Origin: Apibacter sp. B3706
GTDB taxonomy: Bacteria; Bacteroidota; Bacteroidia; Flavobacteriales; Weeksellaceae
NCBI RefSeq assembly: GCF_011082725.1
Contig: NZ_CP049715.1
Coordinates: 1,798,001-1,862,000, forward strand
DNA length: 64,000 nucleotides
Direction: 5' to 3'
The notes under the pieces were generated by a model. It was given only the letters and a program-made list of their open reading frames with translations, made no database searches and was not told the DNA's origin. Both the position numbers and the translations under genes were made by a program. This document shows, piece by piece, positions 31,701-39,500 of the stretch; the stretch's first letter is position 1, and each line of letters starts with the position of its first letter.

Positions 31701-32932
31701 TAGAGGTTTCAGAATCATCTAGGCATTATACTATTAAAGATGCTTTTACTCTTATAAAAAGTGCTGATATGGATCGTATTCAATGGATCTATAGCTTCAG
31801 TGACCTGATGGGTGATTTAGAAGGTAAAAAAGATATCAAAGAATTAAAGAAAATTCAAGGTTTTCCGGGATTAATCAAAAGTTTAGCTCGTGAATATTCT
31901 AAAATAAATTGTAGAGCTATTATATCTAATACTGTATTTACTTCTAAAAATTTAACGGAAATAGTTTTAAATGAAATACAAGCAAAAGACATTTCTGCTG
32001 AAGTCATTTATAAAGATACCGAACGTTTTCGTCTTAATTTAGTACCTGAAGCTCTTGCTGTAAATGGAAGCTCTAAATTAGACCTGGATAAAGAATCTGT
32101 AGTACTTGTTTTAGGAGGTGCTCAAGGAATTACCGCTGAATTAACTAATCAACTTTCTTCTGAATATCCTTGTCATTATATTTTGGTAGGACGTTCCGCT
32201 AAACCTACTGAGGAAGATAAAAAATACATTTCATTAAAAGATAAAAATGAAATCCGTAAATATCTTATCAATGAAGAGCAAATGAAAACTCCTACTGAAA
32301 TAGAGAAGAAAGCTCAAAAAATTGATAAAACCAATCAAATTATACAAACCATAGCCCAAATTGAAAAGTCAGGTTCTAAAGTAACATATGTTTCTTTAGA
32401 TGTAACAGATGAAAAAGGACTAAGGAAATTTATAAAAGATACGTACAAACAATACGGTAGAATTGACGGATGCATTCATGCAGCAGGACTTTTAGTTGAT
32501 AAGTTATTTACACATAAAACCCTTGAAGCATTCGAACAAGTTTATTCTACTAAAATAAATCCTTTACACGTACTGTTAGACGAACTTCATAGTGATATTA
32601 AATTCATTATTTTCTTCAGCAGCATCGCTTCTGTATACGGTAACAGAGGACAAACTGATTATGCTGCAGCCAACAGCGTGTTTGACATGATTTCGTGGGC
32701 TATCCAGGGAAAAACCAACGCCAGAGTTTTAGCTATTAATTGGGGACCTTGGAAAGGAGCAGGAATGGTATCCAGCTCTTTGGAAAATGAATTTAATAAA
32801 AGAGGTGTTGCTATGATTCCTTTAAAACAAGGAGCTCGTGAATTCGTTAACGAATTAAAATATGGTAATGATAACCAAGTTTTAATTATGGGAGGAAGTG
32901 ATCAAGGAGTTAAACAATTTTTCGGAATCTGA
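25790..32932 (+). CDS. Pfa-like type I synthase: NMO*-NMO-KS-AT-ACP-ACP-KR
   Basis: A 2380-residue iterative polyketide/secondary-lipid synthase. Residues 1-~270 form a degenerate nitronate-monooxygenase/PfaD-like barrel. Residues ~290-640 form a second, intact-looking barrel (FPIAQGPMARVSD; GRESGGHVG; FFAGGIHD), the type that is the enoyl reductase in PfaD. KS covers ~649-1085 with C835 (DAACGAS), H970 (EAHGTGT) and H1010 (IGHTKCAAGMAG). AT covers ~1186-1460 with S1279 in GHSYGE and a CAFHS motif that suggests malonyl units. Two nearly identical ACPs carry S1699 and S1813 in IDSIKRMEI, the PUFA-synthase ACP motif. KR covers ~2100-2380 (LGGAQGITAEL, SSIAS, TDYAAAN). It heads a seven-gene operon; the partner starts eight bases downstream. 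Confidence 0.93.
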   Translation: MQEKKELFVLSPFELPDVDLALKTIKTGAFPILHLGRDKNKAIQSLNELSEKTRESFGVCFVSESMADLTLPENVTKIFIPFNFKISVKKNIEIFHQVHSLDEAEEAIKKGVESIILKGNEGAGKVAYESSYVLFQGIKNKHKKLKTKIYIQGGMGIHTSAAALAMGAQGIILDSQIALFPECSISKDLKNIFNKLSGSETVIIDNFRILLRKNSPELPIQAKYEDILPFLGGLDLSQNIIPMGQDICLSVDFVERYKKLENLIIAFQEAAYGHLLQAKNLNIIGENSPLAKELGTRFPIAQGPMARVSDVPEFAEKIANEGGVPFIAMSLMIGQAAKDAVEKTHALLKDKAWGVGILGFAPAPLREEQMKYILENKPPFIIIAGGRPSLAKPYEKEGIKAFLHVPSVSLLDMFLKEGARNFIFEGRESGGHVGPLPSMVLWEKQIYRLLKDDQPSTLNIFFAGGIHDAFSSAFISIMSASLAAKGAKIGILMGTSYLFTKEAVETGAISDEYQKQSVAHDKTVLLEAAPGQETRALPTPFTKLFDQEKQRLFAEGLDSKEVWLKLEEMNLGRQRIAAKGIERQGKELIKLSNEDQLNKGVFMIGQVGALRGNSTTIKELHKDVAIENNKVLSKLDNLTEPTKEPSGSKLAIVGMAGIFPQAQTLEEYWKNILSGKDCVTEVPDDRWNKELFYNPDTRDTDFVSSKWGGFIPTIDFDPLEFGIPPQSLASIEPVQLLSLLVAKRALEDAGYDMKTFDGENTSVIIGAEGATELASSYGFRGYAKQVFGDLPEELKNMLPKLNEDSFPGVLSNVVAGRITNRLNLGGTNYTVDAACGASLAAVDIGCQELQNYRTDIAIIGGADLHNGLNDFLMFSATHALSRKGKCASFDANSDGIALGEGIGMIVVKRLEDAERDGDRIYAVIRGTGASSDGKSLGMTAPNKRGQMKALQRAYKHAGVLPSEVELIEAHGTGTVVGDKTELSALTEMFLESGALVGQTHLGSVKTQIGHTKCAAGMAGLIKTALATYYGIQPPTINLTNPNAFYNKESSPFKFNTKAGIWSSERRISGVSAFGFGGTNFHVVMENYKSEIPTTSSLTSWPSELFVFKGDNLQEAKQIAQKVKNLIEINSSLNLKDIAYSLATDNNKNIQASIVASNTIELKDKIESLLSNKEEAGIYLRDPKEGKVAFLFSGQGSQRINMARDLFVAFPTMRSLLIQNKEVEKILFPHAVFDDESKKLQQTTITKTQNAQPSLGIVDYAIASFLRSLEIEPDMVAGHSYGELPALCFAGVFKPEELVSLSRKRAHAILDAVGQDKGKMIALNLPEVEIKSLLEGEKEVWAVNFNSIKQTILAGSTAAMTEFMKKLTDKKITYRELAVDCAFHSPLLNKSTDLYLKELSSVDFTSPTLSIWSNTTAELYPSKPEEIKNRLAEHLINPVYFTKEVTNMYAEGARIFIETGPGKVLINLVQSTLGAQEITTIQTEEKEKEGITFLLNALAKYIATGRNINLEKLFEGRKVTSINFDEPEKYKKRATNWLINGHYAIPSVGSLPPNGALPISKPINLNFGAISDTYTMNNNLTQADHVILEYLGNMRSMIQNQRDVMLGYFGQNPTTIAAPQATTTIQVPTQSNQIATPQPTVVVPAQVAVPVHTVAQSSAPALSIQVIKDTLLDTVSEKTGYPIDMLGLDMDLEADLSIDSIKRMEIIGALKEKLKINADFEESEDAIEKMASIKTLSGVIGWVEELVKSDQPVSQEVTVATNILPAATPSAKKEALSLEVIKDALLNTVSEKTGYPIDMLGLDLDLEADLSIDSIKRMEIIGALRERLNITSDFEESEDAIEKMASIKTLNGVIGWIEDLANGDSSEKTDKQIAASPAVNEISFDAESISELEKNLDSAKDEPLLRTRFELEKYPINGSDKIQIEGKKFAITDDGKSMAKDLKKALEAKGATVDIISDSNTNLSNYDGLLILEVSESSRHYTIKDAFTLIKSADMDRIQWIYSFSDLMGDLEGKKDIKELKKIQGFPGLIKSLAREYSKINCRAIISNTVFTSKNLTEIVLNEIQAKDISAEVIYKDTERFRLNLVPEALAVNGSSKLDLDKESVVLVLGGAQGITAELTNQLSSEYPCHYILVGRSAKPTEEDKKYISLKDKNEIRKYLINEEQMKTPTEIEKKAQKIDKTNQIIQTIAQIEKSGSKVTYVSLDVTDEKGLRKFIKDTYKQYGRIDGCIHAAGLLVDKLFTHKTLEAFEQVYSTKINPLHVLLDELHSDIKFIIFFSSIASVYGNRGQTDYAAANSVFDMISWAIQGKTNARVLAINWGPWKGAGMVSSSLENEFNKRGVAMIPLKQGAREFVNELKYGNDNQVLIMGGSDQGVKQFFGI

Positions 32933-32940
32933 GTATAACT

Positions 32941-35900
32941 ATGAAAGATACAGATATTGCAATTGTAGGAATGTCTTGTTTCCTTCCAGGAGCAAATAAT
33001 ATCAATGATTTTTGGAACAATTTATTGAAAGGAACTTCTTCCATAACTGATGTTCCTGAAGAAAAAATTGATTCAATCTACTTTAAAAATAATTTAAATA
33101 AATTAGATCATATTTATTGTAATAAAGGAGGATTTATTCCTCCTATTACAATTGATCCATCTAAAATAGGAATAACACCGGAACAGGTACAGCACTTAGA
33201 CCCTACACAACTTTTAGTAATAAAATTAGTCTATCAAGCATTAGAGGATGCTTCTGTATTTGAAAAAAATATTTCTTTAAAGAAATCTTCGATTATAATC
33301 GGAAAAGAAAATTACATTAGTTCCAATGACTTAAAATGGATCGATATTGTTCGTACCAGCGAGCAACTTGCTTTAGCCATTAAAAATATACTTCCGTCCA
33401 TTTCCGATCAAGACATTGAAAAAGTTAAAGAGGCTTTTCAAAAGGATAAAGGGGCTCAAGAAAATAAATTACAACTTGAACATACGACAAAGTCAATTGC
33501 GGGAATAGTTTCCTCTCATTTTAATACTGAAGGTACTGCCTATACCATCGATGCATCCGAAGTAAGTTCATTACTTGCTGTTGAACAATCAATACAGGAA
33601 TTACTTGCTAATAAGGTCGAAATTGCAATCGCAGGAGGTATGCAATTTAGCCAAAACTCTCCTTATTGGAGTATGTTTTCAAAATCGGGTTTATTATCTC
33701 ATAAACAAGAAATTAAACCTTTTAATGAAGATGCTGACGGTATTTTATTAAGTGAAGGAGCCGGATTTATTGTACTAAAAAAATTAAGTAAAGCTCTTTC
33801 CGATAATGATCGTATTTATGCTGTAATTAAAGGGGTGGGAATTGCTTCCAATAGAAATAATTTTTCAAACGGACAAAAAACTGCTATTCAGGAGGCTTGG
33901 AAAAATGCAAAAGTTAAATCTGAAAATATCGGATATATAGAGGCTAACGGCACAGCTATTAAAAACGATGATAAAATTGAGATTGATGTGCTTTCTGAAC
34001 TATTCAAAGATGGAAAAGTTTTAATCGGATCGGTAAAATCAAATATCGGACATACTCTTTCTGCGTCCGGTATGGCCGGTTTAATTAAAACTGCACTTTC
34101 TTTATATAATAAGAAAATTCCTGTAACTCTGAATTGTGAAAATCCTAATAATTCACTTAAAAATACACAAATTACACCCGTTACCGAAATAATCGATTGG
34201 AATGAAAAAGAAATTCCATTACATGCAGGGGTTAGCGCATTTGGTATTGACGGAATGAGTGCACACGTTGTTTTACAGGCACATAGTCATTCCGAGGAAA
34301 ACAACTCTTCAATTCCGGTTTTTGACAACGAAGCGATAGCTATTTCCGCTTCATCTAAAGAGGCGTTAATTAAAGCTTTAGATAAAAGAAATTTTTCCTT
34401 ATCTGATCCAAACGGTACTTATCGATTAGTTCTTTTTAATCCGACATCGGATCGTATTGAAAAAGCTAAAAAATTAATTTCAAAAGATAAGCCTTGGAAA
34501 GGAAGACAAGATATTTGGTTCTCAAACAAACCACTTTTAAGAAATAATGAAAAAATAGCTTTCTTATTTCCGGGATTCGATCCTTCATCTAATCCGGAAG
34601 TAGAAAGTATTGCAAAATATTTTGGGTATAAAATACCTAAAGAAAGAATTACAGGTAATTTATTACTTGACCAGTCTTTTAAACAATTTCACGGAGGTGA
34701 AATTATAGACGGAGCGTTAAAAAAAATGGGTATAATACCCGATTTAACTGCAGGGCATAGTTTAGGAGAATGGTTCGCAGCAAAATCAGGTGGTCTGGTT
34801 TCTGATGAATCCGTTGAAAATTTATTAAATTCAATGGATCCGGAAAAATACAATATGGACGATGTGTATTTTATCGCCGTAGGCGCCGGTACAGAAACAG
34901 TAAATCCCATTTTAGATGGAATCCAGGATCTTTACCTGTCTAATGATAATTGTCCCAACCAAGTTCTTTTGTGTGGAACAGAAACAGCAAAAGATCAATT
35001 AATACAAATCTTAAAATCTAAAAGTATATTTTATCAAGTTTTAGATTTTAAATCGGGCTTTCATTCACCATTCCTAAAAAAGAAGCTTTATTTACTGGAC
35101 GATCTTAATTACATTAAGATTGAAAAAAATGACATTCCGGTTTGGTCGGCCACTACCCTAGATGTTTACCCGCATGATTTTGAATCTTTCAAAGAATTAA
35201 CCATGCAACATCTAACTCAAGCCGTTCTTTTTCGTGAATTAATTGAAAAATTATATGAAAAAGAAAATGTTAGATTTTTTATACAAATAGGAAGTGGAAG
35301 TTTAATTGGTTTTGTGGATGATATTCTTAAAAATAAAGAATATGCTGCAATATCGGCTACAGTTCCTAAACTTTCAACTTTGGAACAATTGAGAAGGGTA
35401 CTTTCTTTATTATTCATTGAAGGTAAAGAAATTAATACTTCTTTCATAGGTCTTAAAAATAAGGAAACTTCTTCTATCGAAGAGATTCAAGTTTTTGAAA
35501 ACCAATCTTTAGTAAAAAACTTTCCTTTATTACAGGAATTATCCAATAAATATAAAATTCATACTACCGAATCAGATTCTATAAATTCTCTTTTCATTAA
35601 ATCCAATCATCCGGTTATTCAAGCGATGAATGAGTATACCCAAGAACTTATTCTCATGCAAAAGGAATTTACTGAAATGGTTGAAACAAGAAAAGCATTT
35701 GCATCAAATTCTGATTATTTAGTTACTGATTTTGTACCCTTAAAAGAATATGCTCCTCAACCAATTATTCCAAATACGGTTACTCAAGAGATAAAAGTTG
35801 GAAGTTCTTTTGAAGAAAAATTAGATATCGACTTAAAGAATTATCCTTATATAATAGATCATTCTTTATTCAGACAACCTAAAAATTGGAAAGTTGTTGA

Positions 35901-37266
35901 AGATATGTGTCCGGTTATACCTATGACCATGACTTTTGAACTATTAATAGAAGCAGCTCATAAACAAAACTTAAATAAAAAGGTTCTTCGTTTGGGTCCT
36001 GTAAGTGTTTTCCAATGGATGAAAGTATATAAACCTTTCCAACATACCATTGAAGGAACTTGGAAAACTGAAAATGTAGTTTCTTTGAAAATCAAAAATT
36101 TCGCAAATGGAGATGTAACTTTAGGCGATGCATATCCAAGTGCAGACCCTGCTTATCTTGAAAATATTGATTTTGGAGAAAATGCGGTAGCTCTCCCTAC
36201 TCCGGAAATTATTTATAAAGATCATATGTTCCATGGTCCCGGATATCAAGGTATTTTAGAAGTTACAAACATTTCTAAAAAAGGATTAAGAGCCATTGTT
36301 AAGAAATCCTTTGGTAAAGGTTCTTTAATGGATACTATTGGTCAACTTTATGGCTTATATCTTCAATTGATGTTAGAGGGAGAATCTAAAGTTAGTTTTC
36401 CGGTAAAAATTGAAGAAATTAATTTCTATCAAGATGTAGAAGATCAAGAAGGAATTTTTGAATGTATTTGTCTTCCTACCTCCTATGTAGATAAATTGGC
36501 AACTGCCGATATTATCATGAAACGCGACGGAAAAATTTGGTGTATAATTAAAAATTGGAAAAATCAAATATTTGAAGGTTTTGACACCAGGCTATGGAAT
36601 ACGAATATGAGTCCGGCGGATCATATTTTGGCAAATGAAATAGCACCGAATGTTTATTTCTTCGATGACCGATATAAAAAAGCTGTTAATCAAGATTTCT
36701 TGATGCATATATATTTAAACACTGAAGAAAAACGTCGATATGATTCTTTAATGTTAAATAAGAAAAAAGATTTCTTAATCAGTCGTGTATGTGTAAAGGA
36801 TAGTGTTAGAGATTACATCAATAACCAAAATGGTATAAAATATTTCCCTATAGAATTTTCTATTCAGCATGACGAAAAAAATAAGCCATCCATACACGGG
36901 GTTCCGGAAACTAAGTCATTAGAAATTTCAATTGCTCATAAAGGAAGCAATACGGTAAGTATGGTATCTAATAAGCCGGTAGGGATTGATATAGAAACCA
37001 TTGAGGAACGTGACAAAGGCTTTTTAGATATTGCATTCACAGATAAAGAACTTACTCTTATTAAATCAAAAGAAAATATAGCAGAATGGAGCACTCGTTT
37101 TTGGGTAGCTAAAGAAGCCTATGGAAAAATGCTTGGTGTTGGATTAAACGGAAATCCTAAGCAATATGAAGTAACATCTATTGATGGTGAAAATTTAACT
37201 ATCAATGAAACTATAATAAAAACAATTAAACATAATAATAAATTCATAATCGGATGGACTCTATAG
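32941..37266 (+). CDS. Pfa-like synthase partner: CLF-like KS-AT-DH-phosphopantetheinyl transferase
   Basis: A 1441-residue second synthase subunit. The N-terminal KS fold (~1-450) is complete, but the nucleophile position is glutamate (E207 in IDASEVSS) and the first histidine is N336 (EANGTA). Only H371 is kept, so it should act like a chain-length factor rather than condense. An AT-like domain (~540-830) keeps the serine in GHSLGEW (S607) and GFHS. A PS-DH-type double hot-dog lies at about 960-1210, with H974 (IIDHSLF) and a DxxxQ motif (D1131-Q1135). The C-terminus (~1270-1441) is an Sfp-type phosphopantetheinyl transferase (SIAHKG, VGIDIE, FWVAKEAYGKMLG), which would activate the ACPs. 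It overlaps the ACP gene by 13 bases. Confidence 0.9.
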   Translation: MKDTDIAIVGMSCFLPGANNINDFWNNLLKGTSSITDVPEEKIDSIYFKNNLNKLDHIYCNKGGFIPPITIDPSKIGITPEQVQHLDPTQLLVIKLVYQALEDASVFEKNISLKKSSIIIGKENYISSNDLKWIDIVRTSEQLALAIKNILPSISDQDIEKVKEAFQKDKGAQENKLQLEHTTKSIAGIVSSHFNTEGTAYTIDASEVSSLLAVEQSIQELLANKVEIAIAGGMQFSQNSPYWSMFSKSGLLSHKQEIKPFNEDADGILLSEGAGFIVLKKLSKALSDNDRIYAVIKGVGIASNRNNFSNGQKTAIQEAWKNAKVKSENIGYIEANGTAIKNDDKIEIDVLSELFKDGKVLIGSVKSNIGHTLSASGMAGLIKTALSLYNKKIPVTLNCENPNNSLKNTQITPVTEIIDWNEKEIPLHAGVSAFGIDGMSAHVVLQAHSHSEENNSSIPVFDNEAIAISASSKEALIKALDKRNFSLSDPNGTYRLVLFNPTSDRIEKAKKLISKDKPWKGRQDIWFSNKPLLRNNEKIAFLFPGFDPSSNPEVESIAKYFGYKIPKERITGNLLLDQSFKQFHGGEIIDGALKKMGIIPDLTAGHSLGEWFAAKSGGLVSDESVENLLNSMDPEKYNMDDVYFIAVGAGTETVNPILDGIQDLYLSNDNCPNQVLLCGTETAKDQLIQILKSKSIFYQVLDFKSGFHSPFLKKKLYLLDDLNYIKIEKNDIPVWSATTLDVYPHDFESFKELTMQHLTQAVLFRELIEKLYEKENVRFFIQIGSGSLIGFVDDILKNKEYAAISATVPKLSTLEQLRRVLSLLFIEGKEINTSFIGLKNKETSSIEEIQVFENQSLVKNFPLLQELSNKYKIHTTESDSINSLFIKSNHPVIQAMNEYTQELILMQKEFTEMVETRKAFASNSDYLVTDFVPLKEYAPQPIIPNTVTQEIKVGSSFEEKLDIDLKNYPYIIDHSLFRQPKNWKVVEDMCPVIPMTMTFELLIEAAHKQNLNKKVLRLGPVSVFQWMKVYKPFQHTIEGTWKTENVVSLKIKNFANGDVTLGDAYPSADPAYLENIDFGENAVALPTPEIIYKDHMFHGPGYQGILEVTNISKKGLRAIVKKSFGKGSLMDTIGQLYGLYLQLMLEGESKVSFPVKIEEINFYQDVEDQEGIFECICLPTSYVDKLATADIIMKRDGKIWCIIKNWKNQIFEGFDTRLWNTNMSPADHILANEIAPNVYFFDDRYKKAVNQDFLMHIYLNTEEKRRYDSLMLNKKKDFLISRVCVKDSVRDYINNQNGIKYFPIEFSIQHDEKNKPSIHGVPETKSLEISIAHKGSNTVSMVSNKPVGIDIETIEERDKGFLDIAFTDKELTLIKSKENIAEWSTRFWVAKEAYGKMLGVGLNGNPKQYEVTSIDGENLTINETIIKTIKHNNKFIIGWTL

Positions 37267-37553
37267 AAAAACAAAAAGAAACTATTTTTGAATCACTTAA
37301 AAAATTTATTACTGAAGTAATTGGCGAAGACGTAGCGGAAGAATTAACTATTGAACCGGAAAGTGTTTTTACCAGAGATTTGGAAATGGACAGTATTGAA
37401 ATTGTTTCATTTGCGGAGAAAGTAAAAGCTACCTATGGTGACAATATAGATTTTAATGGCTGGTTATCAGGTATGGATATGGATCAATTAATCAATTTAT
37501 CAATCAACGATGTTGTTAATTATATTGTAGATGCCAATAATTCAGATAAATAA
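37254..37553 (+). CDS. discrete acyl carrier protein of the synthase operon
   Basis: A 99-residue carrier protein. The phosphopantetheine attachment serine is in DLEMDSIEIVSFAEKV (near residue 46), preceded by FTRDL, and the helix III region has LSINDVVNYIV. It is not the fatty-acid AcpP, which is encoded separately at 46314-46553. Its ATG lies inside the last codons of the synthase partner gene, and its 3' end overlaps the hydrolase gene by 23 bases, so translation is probably coupled. It may carry the starter or the finished chain for release; this is inferred from position. Confidence 0.9.
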   Translation: MDSIEKQKETIFESLKKFITEVIGEDVAEELTIEPESVFTRDLEMDSIEIVSFAEKVKATYGDNIDFNGWLSGMDMDQLINLSINDVVNYIVDANNSDK

Positions 37554-38292
37554 CAGAAAAACTCACATCTTAGAACTCAATCCGGAAGCTTCCGAAACAA
37601 TTGTAATGGTTCATGGTATGTTTACCAATTTATCCATATTTTATTTTAATATAGCTCCGGAACTTGCTAAAAAATATCACGTGGTTATGTATGATTTACG
37701 TAGCCACGGCCTTAGCGGCAAAATTGATAATGGGTATGATTTAGAAACTCTTTCTAATGATTTGATGGATCTTTTAAATCATTTAAATTTATCAAAAGTT
37801 GATCTTGTAGGCTATAGTTTTGGTGGTTTAATAGCTTTATATACTGCAATTCACCATCAGGATAAAATAAAAAAACTTGCTATTATCGATTCTCCTATTA
37901 CAGATAAAAATGGAGATACAGAGCAAATTCTTGAAAAATATGGTAATGAGTATATCGAACACTATATGAAAAATTATAGTATTTCAACAAATATTACTCC
38001 TAATAACAAACAGCTTGAAAAAAGTAAAAAATTATTTGATTTTCTACTTCATGAAACTTCGATGCCTCAAGATTTAATAAAGGATAAGAATTTTTCAACA
38101 GAAAAAAATATGAGTCTCATAAAAAATAAAACATTATTACTTTATGGGAATGAATCGGATTGTTTACCGGATGGGAAGTTATTAAATACCTATATTCCTG
38201 ATTCAACCTTATTTTCAGGAACAGGAGATCATAACATTCCAATTCAAAACCCTGAATGGATTAACGAAAAACTGAGTGAATTTTTTACTTAA
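37531..38292 (+). CDS. alpha/beta-fold hydrolase, probable chain-releasing thioesterase
   Basis: A 253-residue alpha/beta hydrolase. The oxyanion-loop motif is VMVHGMFTN, the nucleophile elbow is GYSFGG (S96), the acid is probably D210 in GNESD, and the histidine is H234 in GDHNIP, so the triad looks complete. The start at 37531 overlaps the ACP gene; the frame has no better start downstream. Since neither synthase has a terminal thioesterase or reductase, this enzyme is the best candidate to hydrolyse or transfer the finished chain. That function is inferred from context and could instead be editing. Confidence 0.85.
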   Translation: MPIIQINNRKTHILELNPEASETIVMVHGMFTNLSIFYFNIAPELAKKYHVVMYDLRSHGLSGKIDNGYDLETLSNDLMDLLNHLNLSKVDLVGYSFGGLIALYTAIHHQDKIKKLAIIDSPITDKNGDTEQILEKYGNEYIEHYMKNYSISTNITPNNKQLEKSKKLFDFLLHETSMPQDLIKDKNFSTEKNMSLIKNKTLLLYGNESDCLPDGKLLNTYIPDSTLFSGTGDHNIPIQNPEWINEKLSEFFT

Positions 38293-38307
38293 TAAATTAA
38301 TTACTAG

Positions 38308-39495
38308 ATGGCAAAATTTACTTTCATAGTTCCTCCCCTTACAGGTCATATTAATCCAACATTAAGCCTTGGAAATGAACTTTTAAATAGAAACCATGAA
38401 GTTACCTGGTATAGTTTAGATGCTAATTTAAAAGCTCAATTGCCTGAAAAAGGCCAATTAGTTGTTCTTCCTTTAGAAATGGATGAAATGGCAAAAAAAA
38501 AGCTTTTTGAACATGCTCAAGAGCTTCAAAAAAAGAAAGTATATGGAATAGACAGTCTTAAATTTTTATATGAAGAAGTTCTCACTCCCATGAATTCATT
38601 AATGATGAATGGGATTGAAAATGCATTAGATGAATATAAACCGGATGTGGTGATTTCCGATCATCAAATTTTTGCCGGAGCTGTTGCTTCATTCAAAAAA
38701 AATATTCCTTATGCTACTTCCGTTACTGCACCGGCATCAATTAAAGTTAATCCTTCGTTTCCAAAAATTCATGAATGGGAAGGTGAACAGGTTATAGCTT
38801 TTCAAAATAAATACGGTGTTTCCGGATATGATCGTCTTGATTGTTCTAAATTATTAACTTTGGTATACACCTCAAGAGAATTTTTCGGTGAAACCGATTT
38901 GCCATCCAATTACAAATTTATAGGACCTGTACTATCACCACGCACTCAAAAAATTAATTTTGATTGGGAAAAACTAGAAAAAATGGGTCAAGATCGTCCC
39001 AAGATTTTAGTAAGTATAGGAACCACATTTGATCATACACAAAAGAAACAATTTTTCAGTAAAGTTGTTGAGGCTTTTGGGGGAGAAAATATTACTGTTA
39101 TTGTAGTATCCGATCCTGATTTATTTGAAAATATTCCAGATAATTTTATTATCCAAAAGAATATACCCCAACTTGAAATAATTCAACAGATGCAAGCAGT
39201 GGTATGTCATGGAGGAAATAATACGGTCTGTGAATCTCTGTCTTACGGTATTCCTTTAGTAGTTATTCCCATTGCTTACGACCAATCTTTTGTATCCAGT
39301 TGCGTTACAGATAGTGGTGCAGGTATACGTTTAAATTTTAATCGTTTTAAAACTTCTCATCTAAAAGAAGCTGTTGAATCACTATTAAATCAGAAATCAT
39401 TTAGTGAAAATGCAAAAATGATTCAAAGTTCATTTGAAAAAGCAGGAGGAGTGAGTAAAGGAGCAGACTATTTACAAACATTAGTAAAAAATTAA
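38308..39495 (+). CDS. GT1 (macrolide/UGT-like) glycosyltransferase, copy 1
   Basis: A 395-residue GT-B-fold glycosyltransferase of the GT1/MGT type, which transfers a sugar from a nucleotide donor to a small lipophilic acceptor. The N-terminal motif VPPLTGHINPTLSLG places the catalytic histidine at H14. The donor-binding C-terminal domain has VVCHGGNNTVCESLSYGIP (H301) and VIPIAYDQ. It is 42-odd percent-like by eye to the next gene, with which it shares order and length, so the two are probably duplicates; no alignment was run. It follows the hydrolase by 15 bases. Donor and acceptor are unknown; the acceptor is likely the synthase product. Confidence 0.9.
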   Translation: MAKFTFIVPPLTGHINPTLSLGNELLNRNHEVTWYSLDANLKAQLPEKGQLVVLPLEMDEMAKKKLFEHAQELQKKKVYGIDSLKFLYEEVLTPMNSLMMNGIENALDEYKPDVVISDHQIFAGAVASFKKNIPYATSVTAPASIKVNPSFPKIHEWEGEQVIAFQNKYGVSGYDRLDCSKLLTLVYTSREFFGETDLPSNYKFIGPVLSPRTQKINFDWEKLEKMGQDRPKILVSIGTTFDHTQKKQFFSKVVEAFGGENITVIVVSDPDLFENIPDNFIIQKNIPQLEIIQQMQAVVCHGGNNTVCESLSYGIPLVVIPIAYDQSFVSSCVTDSGAGIRLNFNRFKTSHLKEAVESLLNQKSFSENAKMIQSSFEKAGGVSKGADYLQTLVKN

Positions 39496-39500
39496 ACATT

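Noticed and set aside
25790-37266. Assignment of the synthase as a classical EPA/DHA (PUFA) synthase
   Set aside because: No tandem FabA-like dehydratase domains and no separate PfaB/PfaD were found, and the glycosyltransferases and thioesterase are not part of PUFA operons.
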